A DNA stretch of 5,269 bases from JBOGWY01 sp050694015 (GTDB lineage: Bacteria > Actinomycetota > CADDZG01 > WHSQ01): positions 1 to 5,269 of the forward strand of contig JBOGWY010000149.1 in NCBI GenBank assembly GCA_050694015.1. The letters run 5' to 3'. Position 1 is the stretch's first letter, and every line of letters starts with the position of its first letter. Below are positions 1 to 5,269 of the stretch, piece by piece. The notes below the pieces were generated by a model. The model made no database searches, was not told the origin of the DNA, and saw only the letters and a list, made by a program, of their open reading frames with translations. The translations under genes and the position numbers were made by a program.

Positions 1-216
1 GAGTTCGGGATCGCGATCGAAGCCGACGGGTATCGCTGGCACGACGGACGCGTCGGATTCGAACGAGATCGCCTTCGCACCAGTGAGTTGGGCAGCAGGG
101 GCTGGCGCGTCTTGCAGGTCACGTGGCTGCAGTTGAAATACGACCGGGCGGGCGTCCTGGCCCGCATCCGCCGGGCTCTCGACACGCCGGCCGTCGTGGA
201 GTTGCGCCAGGTCTGA
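1..216 (+). CDS. DUF559 domain protein, C-terminal 71 residues (5' end outside window)
   Basis: The reading frame is open from base 1 to the TGA at 214-216. It gives a fragment with an E-x-D pair followed by a His (E7, D9, H14, in IEADGYRWH), then ERDRLR (D23), then GWRVLQVTW (34-42) and a final amphipathic helix ending in an Arg/Ala/Leu-rich stretch. This order is the signature of the DUF559 domain, a small Vsr/restriction-endonuclease-like fold. In actinobacteria the domain commonly forms the C-terminus of proteins of about 280-320 residues with an AbiEi-like winged-helix N-terminus. Whether that N-terminus is present here cannot be seen. The acidic and His positions expected for the fold are kept, so the domain does not look degraded. 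The biological role of such proteins is largely unknown; a nuclease or antitoxin-like role is inferred from the fold. It is not part of the operon to the right, because a convergent gene lies between them. Confidence 0.8.
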   Translation, partial: EFGIAIEADGYRWHDGRVGFERDRLRTSELGSRGWRVLQVTWLQLKYDRAGVLARIRRALDTPAVVELRQV

Positions 217-253
217 TGTACTGGGGCTATCGGAATCCGATAGTAGAGGTACA
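217..253 (+). terminator. Nested inverted repeat directly after the DUF559 gene, possible terminator or 3'-end hairpin
   Basis: The inner part, CTATCGGAATCCGATAG (227-243), is a perfect palindrome with 8-bp arms around one base. The outer part, TGTAC (217-221) and GTACA (249-253), is also perfectly complementary and shares the same centre (235). In + strand RNA the intervening 5 x 5 bases shrink to a 3 x 3 internal loop, because U222-G248 and G226-U244 can form wobble pairs. The hairpin starts on the base after the stop codon. No U-tract follows, so it is not a classical intrinsic terminator. It could stop or protect the 3' end of the upstream transcript, or be a protein-binding palindrome. 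The minus-strand RNA loses the wobbles and folds less well. Confidence 0.4.
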
Positions 254-312
254 TCGGACGCGCTTCCTCGCTGATGAAGCCGACGCGAGAGGCGAACTAT
301 CGCGACGCTCAG

Positions 313-735
313 TCAGTCCGAAGCGCGGGCTTTCTCGACCGCTCGTTCGAATGCTTCGGCGTCTGTCGTCACCGTGACCATCCGGCCCATCCGTGCCAGA
401 TGCGTGGTGATCCCCACCGTGAGCTCCATGAACTTCGACCCCACGAGCACGTGTAGCGACTTCAGGTTGAGCCGGTTGCTCTTGAAGAATCCACCCCAGA
501 CTTCGATCACGTTCTGCGCCCTAACTTCGCCGTTCCGCGCATCGATCAACAGGGTCAGCTCGCCGAAGCGCTGCATCTCCTCGCGGAACTGATCGATCGG
601 CAGCGTTCCGAACTGACCCGAGTCCTTGCCCTCGATCCGAACCACAAGCGTCCCCGGACGAAGACGAGTGAAGGTGAACGTGCACTCGTCGTCTTTAAGC
701 TGAGTACTTCCGTCGGCCAGCCGTTCGAGCGCCAT
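313..735 (-). CDS. Hypothetical 140-aa protein, probable SpoIIAA/STAS-like domain
   Basis: The ORF runs from ATG at 735 to TGA at 313, has high GC at third codon positions and is convergent with the DUF559 gene. No signal peptide or membrane segment is visible, so it is probably cytosolic. The order of predicted strands and helices (TLVVRIEG at 29-36; FREEMQRFGELTLLIDARNG at 50-69; SLHVLVGS at 93-100; helix about 104-116; MVTVTTD at 119-125; final helix 126-137) resembles the small SpoIIAA-like/STAS-like proteins with a central LLIDxR strand. This is a fold-level resemblance only; I recognise no catalytic motif, and a phosphorylatable Ser of the classical anti-anti-sigma type is not obvious. 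A rough count gives about 31 of 140 codons ending in A or T. No Shine-Dalgarno sequence precedes the ATG, but a TANNNT hexamer lies 7 nt upstream, suggesting a leaderless mRNA. It diverges from rarA, and no functional link to rarA is evident. Confidence 0.7.
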   Translation of the reverse strand: MALERLADGSTQLKDDECTFTFTRLRPGTLVVRIEGKDSGQFGTLPIDQFREEMQRFGELTLLIDARNGEVRAQNVIEVWGGFFKSNRLNLKSLHVLVGSKFMELTVGITTHLARMGRMVTVTTDAEAFERAVEKARASD

Positions 736-742
736 GGACAGA

Positions 743-748
743 ACCCTA
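743..748 (-). promoter_or_regulatory. Candidate -10 element of a leaderless promoter for the 140-aa gene
   Basis: On the minus strand the hexamer reads TAGGGT, matching the actinobacterial -10 pattern TANNNT. Seven bases separate it from the ATG at 735, so transcription would start at or next to the A of the start codon. The absence of a Shine-Dalgarno sequence fits this. A -35 element is weak at best (TAGCGA at 771-766, 17 nt away). The hexamer lies inside the left arm of the 744-774 dyad. Confidence 0.35.
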
Positions 749-774
749 GTGAGCCGAGCATCGCTTCGCTAGGG
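744..774. promoter_or_regulatory. Inverted repeat in the divergent gap, candidate operator
   Basis: CCCTAGTGA (744-752) and TCGCTAGGG (766-774) are inverted repeats matching at 8 of 9 positions, including a perfect CCCTAG/CTAGGG outer half-site. They are separated by 13 bp, so the half-site centres are about two helical turns apart. The dyad sits in the only shared upstream region of the minus-strand 140-aa gene and rarA and overlaps the candidate -10 of the former. A dimeric regulator bound here could control one or both genes. The regulator is not identifiable from this window. Confidence 0.35.
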
Positions 775-790
775 GCTCGCAGGTGCGAGC
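775..790 (+). promoter_or_regulatory. Perfect GC-rich hairpin or palindrome just upstream of the rarA start
   Basis: GCTCGC (775-780), loop AGGT (781-784) and GCGAGC (785-790) form a perfect 6-bp stem ending 8 nt before the rarA ATG. It abuts the 744-774 dyad without a gap. The only SD-like bases nearby (AGG, 781-783) lie in the loop and are too far from the start (15 nt) for good spacing. If the rarA transcript includes this region, the hairpin would sit next to the ribosome entry site; otherwise it may act as a DNA operator. The word CGAGCAT occurs at 755-761 and again at 786-792, 31 bp apart. Confidence 0.35.
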
Positions 791-798
791 ATGGGCCT

Positions 799-2184
799 AT
801 GGATCTCTTCGATCATGCGCTCGAGGAGCGCTTCGACCAGTACGCGCCCCTTGCGGCCCGGATGCGGCCGCGAACGCTCGACGAGGTCGTCGGCCAGCGC
901 CACGTCCTGGGCAAGGGCCGCGCTCTGCGCACGCTGATCGAATCCGGCGATCTGAGCTCGATCGTCCTCTGGGGCCCCGCCGGGGCGGGCAAGACCACTC
1001 TCGCTCATGTGATCGCTCGGACCACCAGCGCGCACTTCGAGCCGATGTCCGCCGTCACCGCCGGAGTTGCCGATGTGCGCAAGGCGATCGAGGCCGCCAA
1101 GGACCGGCTCGCGCAGCAAGGCGATCGCACGGTCCTGTTCCTGGATGAGATCCATCGCTTCAACAAGGCGCAGCAGGACGCGTTGCTCCCGGCGGTGGAG
1201 AACGGGTGGGTGGTGCTCGTCGGCGCGACCACCGAGAACCCGAGCTTCGAGGTGAACTCGCCGCTCATGTCGAGGAGTCTGCTGTTCCGGCTCGAAGCAC
1301 TCACCGAAGACGATCTTCTCGAGATCATCAAGCGCGCCCTCGACGATGAGAAGCGTGGTATCCGCAACCTCGATGTGAAGACCGACGATGAAGCGCTCGA
1401 GCACATCGCACGCGGTGCGGGGGGCGACGCGCGCGCGGCCCTCAACGCGCTCGAAGCCGCGGCACTGATCGCGACCACCAAGGACGGAACGATCGATCTC
1501 ACCGCGGCTGAGGAGGCGCTCCAACGCCGCGCCCTCCCTTACGACAAGTCCGGTGACTGGCACTACGACACGATCAGTGCGTTCATCAAGTCCATGCGGG
1601 GCTCGGATCCCGATGCGGCCGTCTACTGGATGACGCGCATGCTCGACGCGGGGGAGCAGCCGCGCTTCATCGCGCGCCGCATGGTGATCCTCGCGAGCGA
1701 AGACATCGGCAACGCCGACCCGACCGCGTTACAGGTCGCGGTCGCGGCCCACCACGCGCTCGAGTTCATCGGGCTGCCGGAAGCGAAGCTCAACCTGGCC
1801 CAGGCCGCGGTCTATCTAGCCCTCGCTCCGAAATCCAACGCCAGCGCGATGGCGCTGTGGCGCGCGGAGGAAGACGTCAAGGCCTCCGGCCCCCTCGCGG
1901 TGCCGACCCATCTACGCGACTCGCACGCGGCGGCCAGCCGCTCGATCGGTGCCGGTAAGGGCTACAAGTACGCGCACAGCTTCGGCGGGTGGGCCGCGCA
2001 ACAGCATCTCCCCGACGAGCTCAAGGACCGTCGCTACTTCGAGGCGATCGCCGGCCGCGAGGCCGAACTAGCCGAGCAGCTCGAGGAGAGGAAGCAAGCC
2101 GCTCGGGCCGCCGGGGACGCGGAAGACGAGTCCGGCTCCGGCACGCCGTCCCGAGACAAGAGAGCCAACCCCGAAGGCGGGTAG
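799..2184 (+). CDS. rarA: Replication-associated recombination protein A (RarA/MgsA family AAA+ ATPase)
   Basis: RarA (MgsA; eukaryotic relative WRNIP1) is a clamp-loader-like AAA+ ATPase that acts as a tetramer at stalled replication forks and single-stranded DNA gaps. In this 461-aa protein the N-terminus MDLFDHA, followed by PLAARMRPRTLDEVVGQ (17-33), is typical and fixes the start. Walker A is GPAGAGKTT (59-67, K65), Walker B is LFLDEIH (113-119, D116/E117), sensor 1 lies in GATTENP (142-148, N147), the Arg finger is in SPLMSRS (154-160, R159) and sensor 2 is in GGDAR (208-212, R212). The C-terminal MgsA-type oligomerisation region spans about 250-425, including DWHYDTISAFIKSMRGSDPD (253-272) and ASEDIGNADP (299-308). 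All ATPase residues are intact. The last 35 or so residues are charged and probably disordered, making it slightly longer than usual. The upstream Shine-Dalgarno signal is poor. The next ORF follows after 9 bp, so co-transcription towards alaS is likely. Confidence 0.96.
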   Translation: MDLFDHALEERFDQYAPLAARMRPRTLDEVVGQRHVLGKGRALRTLIESGDLSSIVLWGPAGAGKTTLAHVIARTTSAHFEPMSAVTAGVADVRKAIEAAKDRLAQQGDRTVLFLDEIHRFNKAQQDALLPAVENGWVVLVGATTENPSFEVNSPLMSRSLLFRLEALTEDDLLEIIKRALDDEKRGIRNLDVKTDDEALEHIARGAGGDARAALNALEAAALIATTKDGTIDLTAAEEALQRRALPYDKSGDWHYDTISAFIKSMRGSDPDAAVYWMTRMLDAGEQPRFIARRMVILASEDIGNADPTALQVAVAAHHALEFIGLPEAKLNLAQAAVYLALAPKSNASAMALWRAEEDVKASGPLAVPTHLRDSHAAASRSIGAGKGYKYAHSFGGWAAQQHLPDELKDRRYFEAIAGREAELAEQLEERKQAARAAGDAEDESGSGTPSRDKRANPEGG

Positions 2185-2189
2185 GGTGG
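2183..2189 (+). promoter_or_regulatory. Ribosome binding site of the 53-aa ORF
   Basis: The purine-rich AGGGTGG overlaps the rarA stop codon and ends 4 nt before the ATG at 2194. It is the clearest SD-like sequence among the starts in this window and supports translation of the small ORF, probably coupled to termination of rarA. Confidence 0.5.
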
Positions 2190-2193
2190 CGCC

Positions 2194-2355
2194 ATGTTCA
2201 GACTGGCAAAAACGGCGTTCTGGGTCTTCGTCGGGGTCGCAGCCGCGTTCGAGAGCGAGAAGTGGATGGCGAAGCTCAAGCTCCGCCTGAGCCCTAACGC
2301 GATGACGGGATCGTTGTTGGATTCCGTCAACCGGCGGCTCGAGTCGAACCGCTAG
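2194..2355 (+). CDS. Small 53-aa protein with one N-terminal membrane segment, between rarA and alaS
   Basis: An ATG at 2194 opens a 53-codon frame ending in TAG at 2353-2355. Residues 4-19 (LAKTAFWVFVGVAAAF) form a hydrophobic stretch after a short basic N-terminus (MFR). Then comes a strongly basic region (KWMAKLKLRLSP, 23-34) and a helical tail ending NRRLESNR. This suggests a membrane-anchored peptide with a cytoplasmic basic face. The overall pattern (FR, an FW-containing hydrophobic segment, a basic stretch, then an L-T/S-P turn) and the position just before alaS recall the small DUF6167-type proteins encoded upstream of alaS in Streptomyces. That link is from memory and is an inference; this protein is shorter. 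It has an SD-like site and lies 9 bp after rarA and 25 bp before alaS. The function is unknown. Confidence 0.65.
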   Translation: MFRLAKTAFWVFVGVAAAFESEKWMAKLKLRLSPNAMTGSLLDSVNRRLESNR

Positions 2356-2367
2356 CTCATCGCCAAC

Positions 2368-2373
2368 TAACCT
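2368..2373 (+). promoter_or_regulatory. Candidate -10 of an internal leaderless promoter for alaS
   Basis: TAACCT fits the actinobacterial TANNNT pattern and is followed by exactly 7 nt and then the alaS ATG, the same geometry as upstream of the 140-aa gene. TCGAAC at 2344-2349 (18-nt spacer) shares T1, G3 and A4 with TTGACA and is a weak -35 candidate. The alaS start lacks a properly spaced Shine-Dalgarno sequence, since the AAAG purines touch the ATG. This is consistent with translation from a leaderless mRNA in addition to operon read-through. With only three fixed bases, a chance match is possible. Confidence 0.35.
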
Positions 2374-2380
2374 CGTAAAG

Positions 2381-5011
2381 ATGGATTCCGGCACTATCCG
2401 AGACCGCTTCTTCGCGTTCTTCGGCGAACGCGGACACGAGCGCGTCCCGTCCGCCTCGCTCGTCCCGAACGATCCGACGCTGCTCCTCACCAACGCAGGG
2501 ATGAACCAGTTCAAGCCCTACTTCCTCGGCGAGCAGAGCCCTCCGTACAAGCGGGCGATGAGCGTCCAGAAGTGCTTCCGCGCCACCGACATCGACGAGG
2601 TGGGCAAGACGACCCGCCACCTCACGTTCTTCGAGATGCTCGGCAACTTCAGCTTCGGCGACTACTTCAAGCCCGACGCGAGCCGGTGGGCGTGGGAACT
2701 CGTCACCGAGGGATTCGGGATCGACGTCGAGAAGCTGTGGGTGACCGTCTACGAGACCGACGACGAGGCGGCAGACATCTGGCGCGATGAGGTCGGCGTG
2801 CGTCCGGAGCGCGTCCTGCGATGGGGCAAGGCCGAGAACTTCTGGTCGATGGGCGTCGCCGGGCCCTGCGGTCCGTGCTCCGAGATCTACGCCGACCGCG
2901 GCGAGCGCTTCGGGCCCGCGTCCGATGTCGGCCCGCAAGGCAACGAAGAGCGCTACGTCGAGATCTGGAACCTCGTGTTCATGCAGAACGAGTGCAACGC
3001 GCAGCTGGATCCGGTCTCCGAACTTCCGACGAAGAACATCGATACCGGCGCGGGCGTCGAGCGGCTCGCGATCGTCCTGCAGGACGCGGATTCGATCTAC
3101 GAGACTGACACGTTCGCGGCGCTGATCGATGCCGCGGAGGGACTCGTGGGGAAGCGCTACCACTCGGACCAGAAGGTCGACCTCGGCCTACGCGTCCTGG
3201 CCGACCACGGACGCTCGCTCACGTTTCTGATCGCCGACGGTGTACTGCCTTCCAACGAAGAGCGTGGTTACGTCCTGCGCCGCGTGATGCGGCGCGCGGT
3301 ACGGCACGCGCGGCTCCTCGGCCGCGAGGAGACGATCCTTCCGCATCTGGTCGAATCCACCGTCGCGCTGATGGGCGACGCGTACCCGGAGCTGAGAGCG
3401 CGCAAGGAGTTCATCCTCGATGTCGCCGACCGTGAGGAGCAGCGTTTCAGCGCCACGCTTCGCCAGGGACTGACGTTGCTCGAGCAGGAGATCGAACGCG
3501 CGCGCACGTCGGGCGCGCGGACTCTGTCCGGTGACGTCTCGTTCAAGCTGCACGACACCTTTGGATTCCCCATCGACCTAACGAGCGAGATCGCCGGCGA
3601 GGCCGAACTCGAGGTCGACACCGAAACGTTCGACTCGTTGATGACCCAACAGCGCGAGCGCGCCCGTGCGGCGCGCAGGGGGGCCGAGGACAAACCGGCC
3701 GCAGAAGTCGTCGCGCCCCTGAAGGAGGAGCACGGCCCGACCGAGTTCGCCGGCTACGAGTTCCTCGCCGGGAGTGCCACTGTGATCGGCATCACCGACG
3801 GGGCGACCGGTCTCTCCGTCGCGTCCGAGGGCGACGAGGTCGAGCTGATCCTCGATCGCACCGTCTTCTATGCCGAAGGCGGCGGTCAGGTAGGGGACCG
3901 GGGAACGATCCGAAGCTCCGCCGGGACGGCGCAGGTCGTCGACACGCATCGCGTCGTAGAGGGACTCACGGGACACAAGGTCCGGATCACTGCGGGCGAG
4001 ATCGCGGTCGGCGACGAGGTGAGCCTGGCCGTCGACCCCATCTGGAGGACCGGTGCGCAACGCGCCCACACGGCCACGCATATCCTCCACTGGATCCTTC
4101 GCGACCGCCTCGGCGAGCACGCACATCAGGCGGGTTCGCTCGTGGAGCCCGGCCGTCTCCGTTTCGACTTCAATCACTTCGATGCGCTCGGTGAATCACA
4201 ACTGAGCGACATCTCCGCCGAACTACAGAGCCGCGTGCTTACCGACGATCCGACGCGCGCATACGAGACTTCGTACGACTTCGCCAAGTCGATCGGCGCG
4301 ATGGCGTTCTTCGGCGAGAAGTACGGCGACGTCGTGCGCGTCGTGGAAGTCGGTGATTACTCGAAGGAACTGTGTGGAGGCACGCATGTCCCACACACGA
4401 GTCAGATCGGCGTGACGGTGATCACCGGCGAAGGTTCCGTCGGTGCGAACCTTCGGCGTGTCGAGGTTCTCGTGGGTGCAGAAGGCATCGCGTTCCTCGA
4501 ACGGCGGGCGAACGCTCTGGGACGCGTCGCGGAGATGTTGAAGGCGAACCCCGACGAGGTGGAGGCGAGGTTGGAGCGGTTGCTCGCTACCCAGAAGGAG
4601 ATGGAGCGCCGCGTCGCCGAGATCGAACGGGGAGCGGCGGAGACGGATGCGGCCACTCTCGCTGCAGGGGCCGAGGATGTGAACGGGTCCCGGCTCGTCG
4701 TCGCGCGGCGCGACGTCGGCGTGGACGCGTTGAGGTCGCTCGCACAGAGCCTCAAGAGCAAACTCGAGTCTGGTGTGATCGTTCTCGGCACGACCGGTGA
4801 GGGCAAGGCCAATCTCGTCGCCGCGTTGACGAAGGACCTCGTCGGGCGCGGCCTCGCGGCGCGCGACCTGCTCAAGGACGGAGCCGCGATGCTCGGCGGC
4901 GGAGCCGGCGGGAAGCCGGACCTGGCGATCTCCGGGGGCCCGGCGGCCGACAAGATCGACGAGGCCCTCGAGGCGGTGGCACGCGCTGCAAGGTCGGCGC
5001 TCACTTCGTGA
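2381..5011 (+). CDS. alaS: Alanine--tRNA ligase (AlaRS)
   Basis: AlaRS is a cytosolic class II synthetase that attaches alanine to tRNA-Ala and hydrolyses mischarged Ser- and Gly-tRNA-Ala. The 876-aa length is normal for the bacterial enzyme. Residues 1 to about 240 form the aminoacylation domain: PSASLVPNDPTLLLTNAGMN (23-42), motif 2 around FRATD (66-70) and the RHLTFFEMLGNFSFGDYFK region (79-97), and motif 3 in DTGAGVERL (221-229, R228). The tRNA-recognition region follows, with N292 in SNEERGY and D392 in HDTFGFP; these probably match the E. coli residues that read the G3-U70 pair. The editing domain carries the zinc ligands H563/H567 (HTATH) and C665/H669 (CGGTH), all intact. A helical, probably coiled-coil stretch (about 706-760) leads to the C-Ala/DHHA1 domain, with the Gly-rich LGGGAGGKPDLAISGG at 838-853. 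The start matches the family N-terminus. It overlaps ruvX by 4 bp. No T-box or other leader fits in the 25-bp gap upstream. Confidence 0.98.
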   Translation: MDSGTIRDRFFAFFGERGHERVPSASLVPNDPTLLLTNAGMNQFKPYFLGEQSPPYKRAMSVQKCFRATDIDEVGKTTRHLTFFEMLGNFSFGDYFKPDASRWAWELVTEGFGIDVEKLWVTVYETDDEAADIWRDEVGVRPERVLRWGKAENFWSMGVAGPCGPCSEIYADRGERFGPASDVGPQGNEERYVEIWNLVFMQNECNAQLDPVSELPTKNIDTGAGVERLAIVLQDADSIYETDTFAALIDAAEGLVGKRYHSDQKVDLGLRVLADHGRSLTFLIADGVLPSNEERGYVLRRVMRRAVRHARLLGREETILPHLVESTVALMGDAYPELRARKEFILDVADREEQRFSATLRQGLTLLEQEIERARTSGARTLSGDVSFKLHDTFGFPIDLTSEIAGEAELEVDTETFDSLMTQQRERARAARRGAEDKPAAEVVAPLKEEHGPTEFAGYEFLAGSATVIGITDGATGLSVASEGDEVELILDRTVFYAEGGGQVGDRGTIRSSAGTAQVVDTHRVVEGLTGHKVRITAGEIAVGDEVSLAVDPIWRTGAQRAHTATHILHWILRDRLGEHAHQAGSLVEPGRLRFDFNHFDALGESQLSDISAELQSRVLTDDPTRAYETSYDFAKSIGAMAFFGEKYGDVVRVVEVGDYSKELCGGTHVPHTSQIGVTVITGEGSVGANLRRVEVLVGAEGIAFLERRANALGRVAEMLKANPDEVEARLERLLATQKEMERRVAEIERGAAETDAATLAAGAEDVNGSRLVVARRDVGVDALRSLAQSLKSKLESGVIVLGTTGEGKANLVAALTKDLVGRGLAARDLLKDGAAMLGGGAGGKPDLAISGGPAADKIDEALEAVARAARSALTS

Positions 5012-5269
5012 CGGTGCTGGGCATAGATCCCGGCGAGAAACGGATCGGGGTGGCGGCGGCCGACCTCGAGACACGGTTCGCGCGACCGGTCGAAGTGATC
5101 GATGCATCGCAGACCGACGTGATCGCCCGCATCCTCGAACTGATCGATGAACTCGGCGCGACGACGATCGTGGTCGGTAAGCCGGTAGGCCTTTCGGGCC
5201 GTGAGGGCCCGGCGGTGGTGAAACAGAAGGAGTTCCTCGACGCCCTGCGCGCGGCGACCGACGTACCGG
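5008..5269 (+). CDS. ruvX: RuvX/YqgF-type putative pre-16S rRNA nuclease, N-terminal 87 residues (3' end outside window)
   Basis: The GTG at 5008 overlaps the alaS stop (GTGA), indicating translational coupling. A second in-frame GTG at 5014 is an alternative start. The product begins with VLGIDPGEKRIGVAAAD (3-19), the first strand of the RNase H-like YqgF fold, with D7 as the expected first catalytic acid. Then come a helix (about 36-50), the strand TTIVVGKP (52-59), the loop GLSGREGPA (61-69) and a following helix. The conserved acidic residues of the C-terminal half lie beyond the window. The family (YqgF in E. coli) is implicated in maturation of the 16S rRNA 5'/3' ends, and in mycobacteria in Holliday-junction processing. 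About 50-70 codons are missing, judged from the usual 140-160 aa. K58 replaces the Leu of the usual VVGLP motif, which is unusual. The position after alaS is the standard actinobacterial arrangement. Confidence 0.93.
   Translation, partial: MTVLGIDPGEKRIGVAAADLETRFARPVEVIDASQTDVIARILELIDELGATTIVVGKPVGLSGREGPAVVKQKEFLDALRAATDVP

Noticed and set aside
261..294. Imperfect inverted repeat CGCTTCCTCGC / GCGAGAGGCG downstream of the 140-aa gene
   Set aside because: The arms need a gap and a mismatch to pair, the loop is long and no T-tract follows on the minus strand, so it is too weak to call a terminator.
123..377. 84-codon + strand frame crossing the DUF559 end and the 140-aa gene
   Set aside because: It overlaps the DUF559 frame out of phase and then the better-supported minus-strand gene. 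The composition is rich in Arg, Pro and Gly.
736..798. LexA/SOS box upstream of rarA
   Set aside because: The nearest palindrome is GCTCGC-N4-GCGAGC, which lacks the CGAAC/GTTCG half-sites of actinobacterial LexA boxes.
769..1563. 264-codon open frame antisense to rarA
   Set aside because: It is a shadow of a well-supported conserved gene in GC-rich DNA. Its product is Arg-, Glu- and Leu-rich with no recognisable domain.
2356..2380. T-box or other riboswitch controlling alaS
   Set aside because: The gap is only 25 bp and follows a coding region, too short for such a leader.
2357..3163. 268-codon open frame antisense to the alaS 5' half
   Set aside because: Low-complexity product mirroring alaS codon structure. 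AlaRS is unambiguous in the sense frame.
4223..5107. 294-codon open frame antisense to the alaS 3' end and the ruvX start
   Set aside because: It spans two confirmed coding regions on the other strand, and the product is Arg-rich with no domain pattern.

Overview
The window is GC-rich DNA carrying the block rarA - small ORF - alaS - ruvX on the + strand. From general knowledge, this order (rarA upstream of alaS, alaS directly followed by ruvX) is typical of Actinomycetota such as mycobacteria. The AlaRS sequence and GC-rich codon use agree with that. I suspect an Acidimicrobiia-like or other non-model actinobacterium, but the sequence does not prove the class.

Layout. Bases 1-216 are the 3' end of a gene whose product ends in a DUF559 (Vsr-like nuclease fold) domain. 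A strong 37-nt dyad follows immediately after its stop (217-253). A convergent gene at 735-313 (minus strand) encodes a 140-aa protein that looks like a SpoIIAA/STAS-like domain. This gene and rarA diverge from a 63-bp gap (736-798) that is dense with inverted repeats. The conserved block follows: rarA (799-2184), a 53-aa single-membrane-segment protein (2194-2355), alaS (2381-5011) and the first 87 codons of ruvX (from 5008, cut by the window end).

How the genes relate. RarA is a replication-fork maintenance ATPase, AlaRS charges and proofreads tRNA-Ala, and RuvX/YqgF is a RNase H-fold nuclease implicated in 16S rRNA 3'-end processing. Spacing is 9 bp, 25 bp and then a 4-bp GTGA overlap, so the four + strand genes can be read as one operon. 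Two starts without a Shine-Dalgarno sequence (the 140-aa gene and alaS) each have a TANNNT hexamer exactly 7 nt before the ATG. This is the layout of leaderless actinobacterial promoters and suggests that alaS may also have its own start site inside the operon.

Most of the window is ordinary core genome. I see no strong evidence of a new multi-gene system. The parts worth a second look are the two dyad-rich intergenic regions, the unlisted 53-aa ORF, the poorly characterised 140-aa gene and the possible leaderless promoters.
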